From positions 558,001 through 622,000 of the forward strand of contig OY723312.1 of the NCBI GenBank assembly GCA_963210315.1: a stretch of DNA of 64,000 nt, in the 5' to 3' direction. The notes under the pieces are model-generated. The model made no database searches. It had not been told where the DNA came from and worked only from the letters and a program-made list of their open reading frames with translations. A program made the translations under genes and the position numbers. This DNA is from Rhynchopus euleeides (taxonomy: Eukaryota; Euglenozoa; Diplonemea; Diplonemida; Diplonemidae). Of this stretch, positions 10,494 to 20,072 are shown piece after piece (within the stretch, counting starts at the first letter, position 1; every line of letters starts with the position of its first letter).

Positions 10494-12230
10494 TTATACG
10501 CGCGGGCAGAGAGCTGCATCCGCGACCCCTGAGGAGGAGACAAACGCGGCGACGACGGGGGGCGGGGGGAGGGGGGGTGCCCCGAGTCGTGCCTGGGATG
10601 CTGAGACCGGGGCGCCCCTGGTGAAGGGGTCAGCGGCCTGCACATGGGTGGGGACCCATTGGGGATCGAGCTGCAGGCGGCCCCAGTCTGCAATGGCAAA
10701 GATCCAGCGCAGAAGCTGGTTTGCGAAATGGTTGCGTGAGTGGCCCACCTTTACGCACGCGACGACACCCGAGTTGTCGATGTGGAGGGTGACTCGGTGT
10801 CCGGGGTGGAGACGCGCTGCGAGCAGCACCGCAGCAGCTGCCGCCAGCATCTCCTTGATGAAGATGTGCGGCTTCTCCACCGTCGCGAAAGGCGCACGCA
10901 CGACCAAGTCGGGGGAGACCACGGCCCAGACGCGCTGTGAGGCATCACACCACAGGGCGATTGCTGGGAGAGGCGGGGGCACGTCCACCCACGCGTTGAT
11001 CTCCATGGCGGGGAGCTCCTCGACCACCTCGTGCACCACCGAGGGGGAGACCCGCACTTGGTCGTCCCATCCGAGGAGGGAGCTGCCCACCAGGCGGCTG
11101 ATCCTGCGAATGCAGGAGAGCGTAGACCACATGTTGCATAGACGGTGCCCCGCGATGTGGCAGAAACGCAGTGCCCTCCCCGTGACAACACACAATTCCC
11201 GCGCTGACAGCGCGCCCGCCTTGAAACGCCCCAGTTCCGGGGAGACGAGGAATGCATTGACCCAGGCCTGGGAGGGGCGGTATGCATGGAGGGTGAGGTT
11301 GAAGTCGATGCCCAGAACAGTGAACCTCCTGAGGGGGACCCCGGCCCCGTCCTCCACTTTGAACTCCGCTCCCACATGCGCAGCTCGCCGGCGCACGTCC
11401 GCATGGCGGGAGACGGCCTCGTCGGCGGTGTTGCCCAGCACAATGAGATTGTCAACCCACACGACACCCCTCTCCCAGGGAAGGATGACCGACGCTGCTC
11501 GATGCGCGATGGTGGGGGCCCAGCACCAGCCCATGCAGAGAGCTGTCAGCCAGTAGGTGCTGTAACGACCCCTCTCCGGTGCCAGCTTCATCCCGAAGAA
11601 AGGGCGCACGTCTGTCGCAAGCGGGATCTGGTAGAACCAGGATCGAAAATCCTCGAGGATGGCATGGTCTGCAGCCGCGATCCGAGTGGCGGCGACGATG
11701 ATGTCCGGTAAACCCATGGGCGGCGGGGGACGCATGCATTCGTTGAGCTTTATTGCATTCGTCACCAGACGCGAACCTCCCGAGGATTTTGCCACCGTGA
11801 ACTGCGGGAGACACATTTGGATGGAGTCAGATGGGGGCTCGATGACCTCAGCTTGCCGGAGAGTCGGCACGTGCTTCAACATGTTCCTCGAGATGCTGTT
11901 CTTCGCGCCGTACGGGAGAGTGTCGGGGTGCACTGCGCACTGGGCCAGGAAACCTTCCTTTGACCGGATCACTTCGATGATGCCTAGTAGGATACCCCCG
12001 GTGTCCAGCTCCAGCAGCCTATCCAGGTTCACGCGGTTCTTGGTAATGGGGGCAAGAGGCGCGTCAGAGCGTGTGGAGGGGGGTGATATGAAACCGCTCT
12101 GCGTAGGGAGGCCCACCCGCAGCGATGCATCGTAAGGGAAGATGATGTCTGGGCGAAAATCTGTGCACTCCGGAGGTGATGGTTGGCTGTAGAAGGCAAA
12201 GGGGGAGAGACCCGGAACCCCACTCACTGC
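10494..12230 (-). CDS. Reverse transcriptase / RNase H of the VIPER-like element
   Basis: This frame encodes an RT followed by RNase H, which would copy the element RNA into DNA and remove the RNA. RT landmarks in order: LPQFTVAKSSGGSRLVTNAI, the first catalytic Asp in AILEDFRSWFYQIPLA, LCMGWCWAPTIAHR, and the active-site box VVWVDNLIVLG (a DD-box variant with Asp-Asn). RNase H landmarks: ALWCDASQRVWAVV, IKEMLAAAAAVL (Glu), LHIDNSGVVACV (Asp) and a final Asp in HVQAADPFTRG. The frame stays open upstream to 13031, but that part is a shadow of the recombinase gene. Real homology begins right at the recombinase stop (12224), and the frame is -1 relative to the recombinase. No nearby ATG starts it, so expression by -1 frameshift, stop-reinitiation or processing is inferred. 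The C-terminal tail after ADPFTRG is low-complexity. Confidence 0.88.
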   Translation of the reverse strand, partial: AVSGVPGLSPFAFYSQPSPPECTDFRPDIIFPYDASLRVGLPTQSGFISPPSTRSDAPLAPITKNRVNLDRLLELDTGGILLGIIEVIRSKEGFLAQCAVHPDTLPYGAKNSISRNMLKHVPTLRQAEVIEPPSDSIQMCLPQFTVAKSSGGSRLVTNAIKLNECMRPPPPMGLPDIIVAATRIAAADHAILEDFRSWFYQIPLATDVRPFFGMKLAPERGRYSTYWLTALCMGWCWAPTIAHRAASVILPWERGVVWVDNLIVLGNTADEAVSRHADVRRRAAHVGAEFKVEDGAGVPLRRFTVLGIDFNLTLHAYRPSQAWVNAFLVSPELGRFKAGALSARELCVVTGRALRFCHIAGHRLCNMWSTLSCIRRISRLVGSSLLGWDDQVRVSPSVVHEVVEELPAMEINAWVDVPPPLPAIALWCDASQRVWAVVSPDLVVRAPFATVEKPHIFIKEMLAAAAAVLLAARLHPGHRVTLHIDNSGVVACVKVGHSRNHFANQLLRWIFAIADWGRLQLDPQWVPTHVQAADPFTRGAPVSASQARLGAPPLPPPPVVAAFVSSSGVADAALCPRV

Positions 12231-13066
12231 CACAGGTCGAGGGACGCTGAGACCCGGACTGCCTCGCGCGCTGGATGAGCCTTCGCCAGCGGGATGTAGT
12301 GGAGGAGGGACTCCACCGTCGCATGGCGGGATACTGACATCATCTCTGCGAGTGAATGGCCCTTCTGCATGAGGTGCATCAACGCGCCCCGCCGGAGCGA
12401 GTGGCCCGACAGCTGGGGGTCCACCCGGCGGAGGGCAGCCACCAACTTCTGCCGCGTCGTGGGGAACGCCGGCGCGTCTGGAGGAAGAGACCTGCAGCGG
12501 GTCTGGAGGAAGTCGAAGGCCTGCGGGGACAGAGCGACACCGGTTGTGCGGCCCAAACGAAAAGGGTCGGACTTTCCTCCCGACCAGTCGAAGCCCACGT
12601 ACGAGTCCTCGAAGGACAGGGCCCGCACGTCGAGCTTCAACAGGTCGCCGACGCGAGCTGCCGCCTTGAAGGCGACCTCCAAAGCGACGCGCACCACCGG
12701 TGACGACTCCCCGTCGATGGCCTGTCGCACCGTGGCCAGGTCGGCGGGCACTGCCTGACGAGAGGGACGGAGCGCTCCAGACCTCTTGTAGGAGCGCTCC
12801 AAGTCCCGGAGCATGGGGGTAGGGTGCTCCAAGAACCCCGCGCGCTTTGCCCACGCCTTCAGGTTCTGCAGGTACTGCAGAAGGGCTGAGGGCTTGAGGC
12901 CATCCACCACCGACTTCTTGCTGAGCCAGAGGAGGATGGCCTCGTCGACCGCGAGGGGGTGCCCCGTCCACGCCTCCCACTGCACCCGGAAGTCCATCAT
13001 TCGGCGAGCGACCGAGATCTGGCCCCGCCAAGTCGATGGGGCCAGAGCACCCGATAGGGTTGACAT
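12224..13066 (-). CDS. Tyrosine recombinase of the VIPER-like element
   Basis: 280 aa from ATG at 13066. It would integrate circular element DNA by site-specific recombination. Residues 1-110 form a helical core-binding region; 110-280 is the catalytic domain. The full set of tyrosine-recombinase residues is visible: Arg138 in AARVGDLLKL, Lys165 in SGGKSD, His222 and Arg225 in SGHSLRRGAL, His248 in SRHATVESLL and the nucleophile Tyr257 in LHYIPL. The stop CAG-TGA abuts the RT frame directly, and the Gag-like ORF ends 190 bp upstream. Placement between Gag and RT is the VIPER order. The intact catalytic set and open frame suggest an active or recently active enzyme. Confidence 0.92.
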   Translation of the reverse strand: MSTLSGALAPSTWRGQISVARRMMDFRVQWEAWTGHPLAVDEAILLWLSKKSVVDGLKPSALLQYLQNLKAWAKRAGFLEHPTPMLRDLERSYKRSGALRPSRQAVPADLATVRQAIDGESSPVVRVALEVAFKAAARVGDLLKLDVRALSFEDSYVGFDWSGGKSDPFRLGRTTGVALSPQAFDFLQTRCRSLPPDAPAFPTTRQKLVAALRRVDPQLSGHSLRRGALMHLMQKGHSLAEMMSVSRHATVESLLHYIPLAKAHPAREAVRVSASLDLWQ

Positions 13067-13255
13067 GGCGTGGTTGTAGACCTGCCTGACCTGGCCCGGA
13101 GAGGTGATCGACTCCTGGTGCCGCGGCCGACCCGGTGCTGGCTTTTTTGGAGATTTTTTCGTCGGCAGTGGAGGGTGTGTGGTGAGGTGGGTGTGGGAGG
13201 GGGGGGAGGGATGGGAGGGGGCGGGACGGGGCGGGGGGGCACAGGCTGGTGGGCC

Positions 13256-14749
13256 CTAGTTCCGGCGGTAGCCCCCCCGGGGGTGCCCGCGAAAATCCGG
13301 CTTCCTCTCGGTAACCTCTCGGCGGGCCATCTTGGGAGGGGGGCCGGCGAAAACGGAGCGGTCAGACCGCTGCCGCTTGGGGCCCTGGCGGGGCTCGTGG
13401 CGGGGCTCGAGGGGGCCCGAGGCAGCCTGGAGGGCGGGGGCAGCGAACACGGGCTGTGTGTCCGCAGCGAAAAAAGCGGATTCCATCTTCCTCGCCCCTG
13501 CCGAGTCGCCCCCAGCGGCCCGTTCCAGCACAAAGAGCCTCATGAGCTCCCTGTGGGCCATGTCGCATAAAAATTTGTTCGCCTCCTCCAGTGTTCCGTG
13601 TGTCCCAATCTTGTTCGCCATCGCTTTCAGGTCCGACACACGGTGTGCGGCCTCGATGGACAAACTGGAACCACTGGAGGAGAGCGGACCGAACCGGACG
13701 TCCAGCCCGAGGAGGACTGAAGCCCGCCTGTCCGCAGACATGGTGGCCCACAGAGAAGGCTCAAGGTCCGTGGCGAGAGCGCCGGGGGCGAGGGAGGACT
13801 GGGGAAGCGGGGCCGGGCTGGCGTGGGGAGGGGGGTGGCCCGCAGCGATGGCAGCCCAAGCCTGGTCTGCGCCAAAGCCTGCTGTGTTTGCCCAAGGTGC
13901 ACCACCAGACACAAAAGCCGGGTGGGGATCATGCTGAAGCGCGGCGACACCGGGGTGGTGTGCGGCCACAGCCGGTGCGTGGGGCGGGGGTGCACCGGCA
14001 TGTGGAGCCTGCCCTGGAACGGGTGGCTGGGCGCTGGGGAGCGCTGGCGCTGGGTGGGGAGCATGTTGCAACGTGGGGATACCGGTATAGTGGTATGCCG
14101 ACACAGCCGGAGCAGGGTGCGGGGGTGCACCGGCGTGCGGAGCCTGCCCTGGGATGGGCGGCTGAGCGGTGACAAACGCTGGGTGGGAAACATGCTGGAG
14201 CGTGGTGACACCGGGAGAGTGGTGTGCCGACACGGCCGGTGCCTGGGGCGGGGGCGCACCGACGTGTGGAGCCTGCCCTGGGGGGGGCGGCTGAGCTGCA
14301 GGAGCACCGGGGGCGGGCGCTGGGAGGGGAGCCTGCTGCAGCGTGTGGACACCGGGGGAGTGGTGAACCAACACGTAAGATGATGTGTGGGGGGGGGCAC
14401 CAGCATGTGCAAACTGCCCGGGGGGGGGCTGCGCTGTCAAAGCACCGGGTGCTGGGTACAAGTTCTGGTGGTGGGGTGCATAGGCGTACACAGTGGGGTA
14501 AGCATGTGTGTTGTGCTGGGCCGGGCTCTGATGAGGGGCCCCCGTGGGCACGGGGTTGGCGGTTTGCGGCGGCGGAAGCTGCGATGGGGGAATCTGCGGG
14601 GGCTCCTGGGGTTCGACTGGTGTCACGGCCACAGGCTCAGCTGCGATGGCCTGGCCCGCGGCGGACTCCTCCTCAGACGGAGGCGGAGGCGGGGGTGTAG
14701 TCTGCGAGGCTTCCTTGGATTTTGGGGTCTTCTTCTTTCTTCCGGCCAT
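13256..14749 (-). CDS. Gag-like protein of the VIPER-like element, Pro/Ala/His-rich repeats
   Basis: 497 aa from ATG at 14749, immediately downstream of repeat A1; the context AACAATGG has A at -3. The N-terminus is basic (MAGRKKKTPKSKEA). Residues of about 100-330 consist of five or so diverged repeats of roughly 45-50 aa with the pattern QPPxPGQAPHAGAPP...AVSAHHxPGVxTLQHxPHPA. The C-terminal third is non-repetitive and partly helical (SLWATMSADRRASVLLGLDV; ANKFLCDMAHRELMRLFVLE) and ends in a basic, Arg/Gly-containing tail (KPDFRGHPRGGYRRN), suited to nucleic-acid binding. No zinc knuckle is seen. The Gag role is inferred from its position as first ORF of the element and its basic ends. Confidence 0.75.
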   Translation of the reverse strand: MAGRKKKTPKSKEASQTTPPPPPPSEEESAAGQAIAAEPVAVTPVEPQEPPQIPPSQLPPPQTANPVPTGAPHQSPAQHNTHAYPTVYAYAPHHQNLYPAPGALTAQPPPGQFAHAGAPPHTSSYVLVHHSPGVHTLQQAPLPAPAPGAPAAQPPPPGQAPHVGAPPPQAPAVSAHHSPGVTTLQHVSHPAFVTAQPPIPGQAPHAGAPPHPAPAVSAYHYTGIPTLQHAPHPAPALPSAQPPVPGQAPHAGAPPPHAPAVAAHHPGVAALQHDPHPAFVSGGAPWANTAGFGADQAWAAIAAGHPPPHASPAPLPQSSLAPGALATDLEPSLWATMSADRRASVLLGLDVRFGPLSSSGSSLSIEAAHRVSDLKAMANKIGTHGTLEEANKFLCDMAHRELMRLFVLERAAGGDSAGARKMESAFFAADTQPVFAAPALQAASGPLEPRHEPRQGPKRQRSDRSVFAGPPPKMARREVTERKPDFRGHPRGGYRRN

Positions 14750-14911
14750 TGTTAAACTTGAGCGCACACTTGCTGTCTCAAGGCTGTGTTGAGGCCCTGT
14801 GAAGTGGCATGAGGTGCTAATCCAAAGCTTCAGTCGTACGATTTCCTTCGTTACTTCGCGACTTCGCTACGCTTCGTCGCTCGTAACTAGTAAGAATAAA
14901 AACAAAAAAAC

Positions 14912-15021
14912 GGGGGGCCCTCGCTACCAAGTGTGACTGAGTGAGAAAAAGTGAGAAGTCAGCCATGTTTGGCTGAAAACTGACGACTCGTGACTCACAG
15001 TGACTCGTAGCGAGGACCCCC
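14912..15021 (+). mobile_element. MITE family B copy
   Basis: 110 bp. It begins GGGGGGCCCTCGCTACCA, continues AGTGTGACTGAGTGAGAAAA, and ends GTGACTCGTAGCGAGGACCCCC, so the ends are imperfect inverted repeats around CCTCGCTACxA. Other copies: 36632-36741 and 62991-63170. It stands 16 bp from the end of the VIPER-like element. Confidence 0.75.
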
Positions 15022-16430
15022 ACGGGGATCTTTTTTTTTTTTGCGCCCCGGTTCACAACCAAAAAAAACCCTGGGCGTGGCAGTGTTGGGGGGCAGTGTC
15101 AAGAGGGTTGACCACTGCCAGAAAGGGCGGGAGGCGGGGCGAGTTTGCAGGGAAGAGAGGCCGCGCAATTTTTTTAAAACACGACGCGGGGCACTCACCA
15201 TCCCTCCCCCCCCCCCTCCCCTCTTCACTCGGCAGACGGCACCCAGGGTGGGTGGGAGGAGGTGTGACACCCTCGTGGTCGATGATCAGGTTAGCAGACG
15301 AGGGTGTGCTAGGTAAGCTCAAAGACGAGGCCTGGGGTGGGGTGTGGGGGGGTTATTGAAATAGAAGTCGAAGGAAGCACAAGGATCATCTCCCTTCACT
15401 CGTTATGCAGGGTTGTGTCCGAGGGGGTGGGGCAAGCATTGTGTGTGTGGGGATCCCGCAGGTTTCGAGATTGGGGGAAGACCGGAATGGGCAGCCAACC
15501 ACATCCGACGAAATCGTACTCATGGGCGGTAAGCTTTCTTTTTCGCTGTAATAAGTGAAAAAACACCCCGCCCAGCAGCTGCAGGAGGCAGCTCCGGGCG
15601 AATTTTCACGGGGTGGGTAGGTTGTGGGGGCGGGGGGCGGGCGTTGAGCTGTAGAAAAGCTGCGTTGCTTACACTTGGGGGGTGGGGGGAGGACGGGGGG
15701 AGGAATACTCGATAGAAGATGTGTGTCATTCATTTTTGTTTTGGAACTGCAGGAATTTCCGGAAAATCCCGAAGATTCGAGACACTCCTGCAAAAAAATA
15801 AAGAGAGAGAGAGAGTCTCAGAGAGAGAAAAAAAAACCCTGGAACTACAACATCAGCTGCAGCGCAGGGGCATTAGGGGAATGCTGCAGACAGCACCTTC
15901 GGCACTGCAACGGGCAATATCTGCTGCTCTTCACGTCCGAACCTGCCTCTTGCATCTATTAGAGAACGGAGGGCAGTGGTCATTCCGAGCAAAAATCGCC
16001 TCTGTTGTGACCGGCACAGCACAGCTGCAGTGGAAAGAATAGAATACGGACCTGCGACGAATGGTTTTTCAGAAAGACGCTAGGATGGATGTATGGGTTA
16101 GAGGCGCAGGCCTGTCGCTAACTTTTCGATTTTGGAGATTTGGTGGGTTGACGCTCCTGTTTTGGGGGGGGGGGATCAGGGGGGAAAACACTAGGGGTCA
16201 ATTTTTCTCGCGCGCGCTTCGCGCGCGCTCGTGTTGTTGCCAAATTTTCCCATCGGTGGACCACTAGGTGGGCACGGTGTGAGGCGCTGGGTTCCTTCCG
16301 TGGTTCCTCTCCTGCTCGCGCCGTCGGGTGCCGGAGGAAACCAAAAAATGGCTTTCGGGACCATGATTTCGACGCTGCCCCCTGATATGTCACGGCCGTC
16401 AAAGCGCAAGGACTTGGTTACTAGACGGGC
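15022..16430. other. Noncoding stretch with a family D motif and a remote VIPER-B-like hairpin
   Basis: No gene is supported. At 15383-15424 is the dispersed motif CTTCACTCGTTATGCAGG, then GTTGTGTCCGAG (family D). At 15515-15605 the order CGTACTC...TTTCGCTGTAATAAG...CAGCTGCAGGAGGCAGCTCCGGG mirrors repeat B of the VIPER-like element with a different sequence in the stem, suggesting a diverged relative. A GA microsatellite is at 15800-15830 and a CG-rich palindrome (CGCGCGCTTCGCGCGCG) at 16210-16227. Confidence 0.45.
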
Positions 16431-16437
16431 ACGCGAG

Positions 16438-16500
16438 ATGGGGGGTCTGGGGGGCAGAGCCCCCCAGCCGCCGGAGGCCACGGTAGTGAGCATCTGTTCC
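16438..16500 (-). repeat. Dispersed hairpin repeat, minus copy
   Basis: Reverse-complement copy of the 6614-6672 repeat: GGGGGTCTGGGGGGCAGAGC, then CCCCCCAGCCGCCGGAGG and CCACGGTAGTGAGCATCTGT. Confidence 0.8.
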
Positions 16501-16524
16501 TGCAAAACCATACTCTCTTCGACG

Positions 16525-16622
16525 TCGACCCAGTGAAAGTGGGTTGACGCTTGGTCGACGCTTGGTGAGCGTCGACCCAGTGTAACCGGGCCAACGCTAG
16601 GTTAGCCCGGCGGTGTCGTCAG
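16525..16622. repeat. Word array: GTCGACCCAGTG / CGCTTGGT
   Basis: CGACGTCGACCCAGTG, GTTGACGCTTGGTCGACGCT, GAGCGTCGACCCAGTG and GGGCCAACGCTAGGTTAGCC follow each other: short words in direct and inverted order. Confidence 0.5.
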
Positions 16623-16671
16623 ATCAGGCAGTCGAGCCACTGTTCCCGTAGCTTCCATCATTTAAGGACCT

Positions 16672-16757
16672 TGGCTCAGAAATGCAGAAACGGTGCGTCA
16701 CCAAACTGGTTGCAAAGTGGCACAGTTGGGCACACAGTGGCACAGAGCGAAGGGCTC
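16672..16757 (+). mobile_element. MITE family C copy
   Basis: About 86 bp from CTTGGCTCAGAAATGCAG to GTGGCACAGAGCGAAGGG, with the same end motifs as the copy at 8926-9046. Confidence 0.55.
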
Positions 16758-16967
16758 CTCGTTTTCAATGATCGATCCTTCGTTCAGGGAAGCCATCTTC
16801 TCTTACCCCAGGCTCGAGTGCTTGGTCACGCCAGCTCCGTTATTCGGTCACATCGCTCTGCTGGCTGGGTGCTTGTCGCAACACTTACCTGCGAGCAGCC
16901 AACGAGCATTATGGTACCGAGAGATGCTTCTTGGCGTGGCCGGGCTTGTGGTTCCTGCCACAGCAGG

Positions 16968-17690
16968 TCACAGTACGGTGAGCGGACTTGCTATATTTGC
17001 TGGGGTGGCTTCGACACGGGCTCGCCACTGGACTGCCCCCGGGCCAAGGTGGATAATCGCACCTGCCTTCGGGACGCTGAGTATCCGCCCCATGTATGAT
17101 GAGCGGAAGCTAACCAGCCTGCAGTCGACCCACGTGGTGGCCTCACGACTCCCAGACAACGGCTGGTTTGGGCAGGTGGACGGGAAGAGCTGGTTCTGGA
17201 GTTGTGGTGTCGACACGTTTCCATTTTGAGAAATTCTCTGTGATACGCTCCACAGCAAGACGCACATTCCCATGTGAAGCCTCTCTGGCGACACCCTTGA
17301 CAAGAGCACCTGGCACTCTGTACAGGACCTGCAGCTAAGATCCGGGCTGGTGCGGCAAGGTATTTGAGCGACCCCTTGCGATATGATGCAATCCAGAGAA
17401 GTCCCAGCAAAACGTGGATTCGACCAGGCCCTCAATATATGCACGAGTTGCGCCTGCTTCTTGTCATCTTGCTTGGCTACTGGTCCCTCTGATAAATCAT
17501 CAGCTTGGTTCGAGTCGGAACAAGTCATGATGCATGCTTCAAAGAACTTAGCCTCGTGGGCAGCCTGTTGTGTGACGACACGCTCTGCCTCCGTGGAAGC
17601 GGACGAGGCCATGAAGTGCATTGAAGAGGGAGGGAGAGGAGGCAACACACGGAGGACACAGGCACAGACAGGGGGGTGTGTGTCCCTCAT
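16968..17690 (-). CDS. Possible coding region, unrecognised
   Basis: A long minus-strand frame. Its most protein-like part starts at an internal Met (MASSASTEAERVV...) and runs for about 90 residues with a balanced, helical composition (AAHEAKFFEACIM; KKQAQLVHILRAW). A second minus frame overlapping its downstream part is Cys-rich (CSCQGC...WECASCC...ETCRHH), as a zinc-binding segment might be. No family is recognised and no splice sites could be fixed, so this may be a multi-exon gene or a relic. Confidence 0.25.
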   Translation of the reverse strand: MRDTHPPVCACVLRVLPPLPPSSMHFMASSASTEAERVVTQQAAHEAKFFEACIMTCSDSNQADDLSEGPVAKQDDKKQAQLVHILRAWSNPRFAGTSLDCIISQGVAQIPCRTSPDLSCRSCTECQVLLSRVSPERLHMGMCVLLWSVSQRISQNGNVSTPQLQNQLFPSTCPNQPLSGSREATTWVDCRLVSFRSSYMGRILSVPKAGAIIHLGPGAVQWRARVEATPANIASPLTVL

Positions 17691-17699
17691 AGATCTTGG

Positions 17700-18059
17700 T
17701 TGAACGAACAGGTGTTGGAATCAGGGCCTGGGCTCATTATCTCGACCTTTGTTTGTGTAATCATCGGGGCACGCCACGCCAACACAGCCCCCCACCGCCA
17801 TGCCGCAAAGCCTGCCTCATAGATCTTGGTTGTACTGAACGTGGGTGTTCCCCAGCCGTTCCCACTCCCAGTGTTCCCAGGGCCGCCTCTGTGAGGGGTG
17901 GGCCAGGAGGGGCTGCAGAGGCTGGCCTTCAGAATAACGCAGGGGGGGTCACCTATCACCTGACATTCCCCCCGCGCACCTTCCCTTGGACTGCCAGACG
18001 GAAGATCACCAGAACCCTGCAGTTGATTCACTGCGACACCCCACGAACCATCCCTGTAC
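17700..18059. other. No gene seen
   Basis: The phrase CTCATAGATCTTGGTTG occurs twice (17687 and 17817), flanking about 130 bp. Nothing else is interpretable. Confidence 0.4.
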
Positions 18060-18235
18060 CAAGGAAATCCCCACGGAAAATCCCCGGTAATACGAAAACG
18101 GGTATTACCGGACCCGGTAATACCCCCGATTTTACCCGGTAATACCCGTTTTTGACCCGGTAATATCCGGTAATGGAGGCCGATTACCGGGTTTCCGGTA
18201 ATACCCGGTAATACCGGTTACCCGTTAACGGGGCA
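18060..18235. repeat. Word array: CCCGGTAATACCGG
   Basis: More than ten near-copies of CGGTAATACCCG and its complement CGGGTATTACCG stand head-to-tail and head-to-head, ending in GGTTACCCGTTAACGGGG. The core GGTAATACC is almost palindromic. Confidence 0.75.
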
Positions 18236-18509
18236 GATTCATGAGATATAAATCATCTTTTTCGTAAACGCTTCTCCTCCCCCTCCCATTGCTCCCAAGG
18301 GATGGGAAGGCAACAAATAAAAAAGGCTGAAGCAAATAAAAAAAGAGGCACACGGTGGACTCCCACCCCCTGGAGCGGGGGTCTGGACCCCCGCGAGCGG
18401 GGGTCGGACCTCGCCAGACCCCCGCTATTCCGATATCCCAAAAAGGTGCACCCTGACGTGTGGGAGTCCACCGTGCAGCAAAGACTATCTGTGCCCCCCC
18501 CCCCCCCTA

Positions 18510-19656
18510 GGGGGGGTCAAATGGGGGTGACAAACACGATTTTTCAAAAAACCGGCGCAGAGGCCCCAAAGCCCCCGTAAACCCTCCAAACCCCCCCAGA
18601 TCGGTCCGGAAACCCATCGAACCCCACTTTTCCACCATTCCGGGCACCTCAGGTGCCCGAATTGGGGTACCTAAATTTTGTGCCACCGTTTGGTACCGGA
18701 CAGTGCCACTGTGTGGGAGGTTGGAAAAGAAAATGCCCCAACACACCACATCTGAGGGTTGCAATGCATGTTGCTTGCCAACCACGTCATCCGGTGGGTG
18801 TCAGGCGCTATGTAGGTGGCATGAGCCAGGTCTTCGATGTGTTCTGGCTTGTATATGTACCTCCCTGCCTGCGGCACAGGCACTGCCTTTGTCCCCCACA
18901 CCAGCCACAGAGAGCGTATTGTACTCGGTCCACGGTTGCTGATTCATTGTGATGCGTTGTATCCTCGAGTGAACGTCACACACTAGTGGCACCACCACCC
19001 GCCATCCGAGAGCTGTATTGACTTTGCGCCCTTCCGTTGCATTCACCTCGCCACGCATATTGCACCGTTCAGTACCAGTGCTCTTGGGCCAGGCAAAGTA
19101 GACCGCAGCAACTACCAATTCTGGCACAATGGGTACCACGACAGCGCACTTCGTGTGTTCCCGGAATGTACAGCTCGTGTTGCAACAGTCGTTGTCAACA
19201 CATCCCGGTTGTGGAGCACTGCTGCACAGGAATCACACGACCATCTGGACTTGTTCCGTACCTACAGGCAGCCTCCCGGTGCATGGTGGCAGGGAGGTAC
19301 ATATACAAGCCAGAACTCATCGAAGACCTGGCTAATGCCACCTACATAGCGCCTGACACCCACCGGATGACGTGGTTGGCAAGCAACATGCATTGCAACC
19401 CTCAGATGTGGTGTGTTGGGGCATTTTCTTTTCCAACCTCCCACACAGTGGCACTGTCCGGTACCAAACGGTGGCACAAAATTTAGGTACCCCAATTCGG
19501 GCACCTGAGGTGCCCGGAATGGTGGAAAAGTGGGGTTCGATGGGTTTCCGGACCGATCTGGGGGGGTTTGGAGGGTTTACGGGGGCTTTGGGGCCTCTGC
19601 GCCGGTTTTTTGAAAAATCGTGTTTGTCCACGTAAAAGGGTGGCATTTGACCCCCC
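18510..19656. mobile_element. Foldback TIR element, copy 1 (1147 bp, TA target)
   Basis: Inverted arms of about 360 bp (18510-18869 and 19288-19656) flank a 418-bp loop. The ends read GGGGGGGTCAAATG and CATTTGACCCCCC, each flanked by TA (18508-18509 and 19657-19658), so a TA target duplication is indicated. A second copy at 52357-53504 is almost identical. Each arm carries the same open frame (IYKPEHIEDLAHATYIA in the left arm, IYKPELIEDLANATYIA in the right arm), ending in GTKRWHKI-stop. The arms differ at only a few codons. The loop has a protein-like minus frame (ITMNQQPWTEYNTLSVAG) in another phase. I infer a non-autonomous DNA transposon carrying a captured or relic coding piece; no DDE motif is visible. 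Confidence 0.88.
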
Positions 19657-20027
19657 TACCCCCCCCCCCCCCCCGCTGGATCGTAAAGTGGCAGCAAAAA
19701 AAACGAGACAACTTGTTGTTGGAAGGCAGACCCCACCACCAAGAAAAAGCCATCGCCGTGACAGCTTTTCGATAGAGGGTGGGGGGTGGGGGTGGGGGGG
19801 TAGGGGTAGGTGAGAGAGAGAGAGAGAGGGGGGGTGACGTATGAGTCGATGTGTTTTATGCTGAGACAAGATCATAAAGGCACGCAAGAAAGTTGCAAAC
19901 AAAAAATCGGAAACGCGCCCCCTCATCCCCCCATATACACATCGGATGGCAGTCTCGCAGTTGTGGGGACGAGGCGCAGGAGCAGGGACAAGGGGCAGTG
20001 AAGCAGAAGCAGAGGGAAATCACAAGG

Positions 20028-20072
20028 ATGATCTCCCGTCACTCGTTATGCAGGTTGTTGTGGTCCGAGCTC
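20028..20072 (+). repeat. Family D motif
   Basis: CACAAGGATGATCTCCCGTC, then ACTCGTTATGCAGGTTGTTG and a CCGAGC tail. Matches 15383-15424, 54205-54250, 58500-58535 and 58826-58868. Confidence 0.6.

Larger units (their letters stand above)
10076..14895 (-). mobile_element. VIPER/DIRS-type tyrosine-recombinase retrotransposon, near complete
   Basis: The element reads on the minus strand. Split direct repeats are seen directly. Repeat A (about 136 bp, ending CGCTCGTAACTAGTAA on plus) is at 14758-14895 and again at 10159-10291. Repeat B (about 84 bp, starting ATCGTACTCCTTTCGC on plus, with the hairpin AACTGTGGGAGAACAGTT) is at 10292-10374 and at 10076-10158. In element orientation this gives A1 - ORFs - B1 A2 - B2, the arrangement known for PAT/Ngaro/VIPER elements. 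Three ORFs follow in order: Gag-like, tyrosine recombinase, RT/RNase H. That order is the one described for VIPER rather than classical DIRS or Ngaro. All three ORFs are long and open and the repeat copies are near identical, so the insertion looks recent. The intervals 10375-10493 and 13067-13255 hold no other gene. Confidence 0.88.

Noticed and set aside
12231..13031. N-terminal 267 residues of the long RT frame
   Set aside because: They are an antiphase shadow of the tyrosine recombinase gene; the recombinase frame has all catalytic residues, this one has none.
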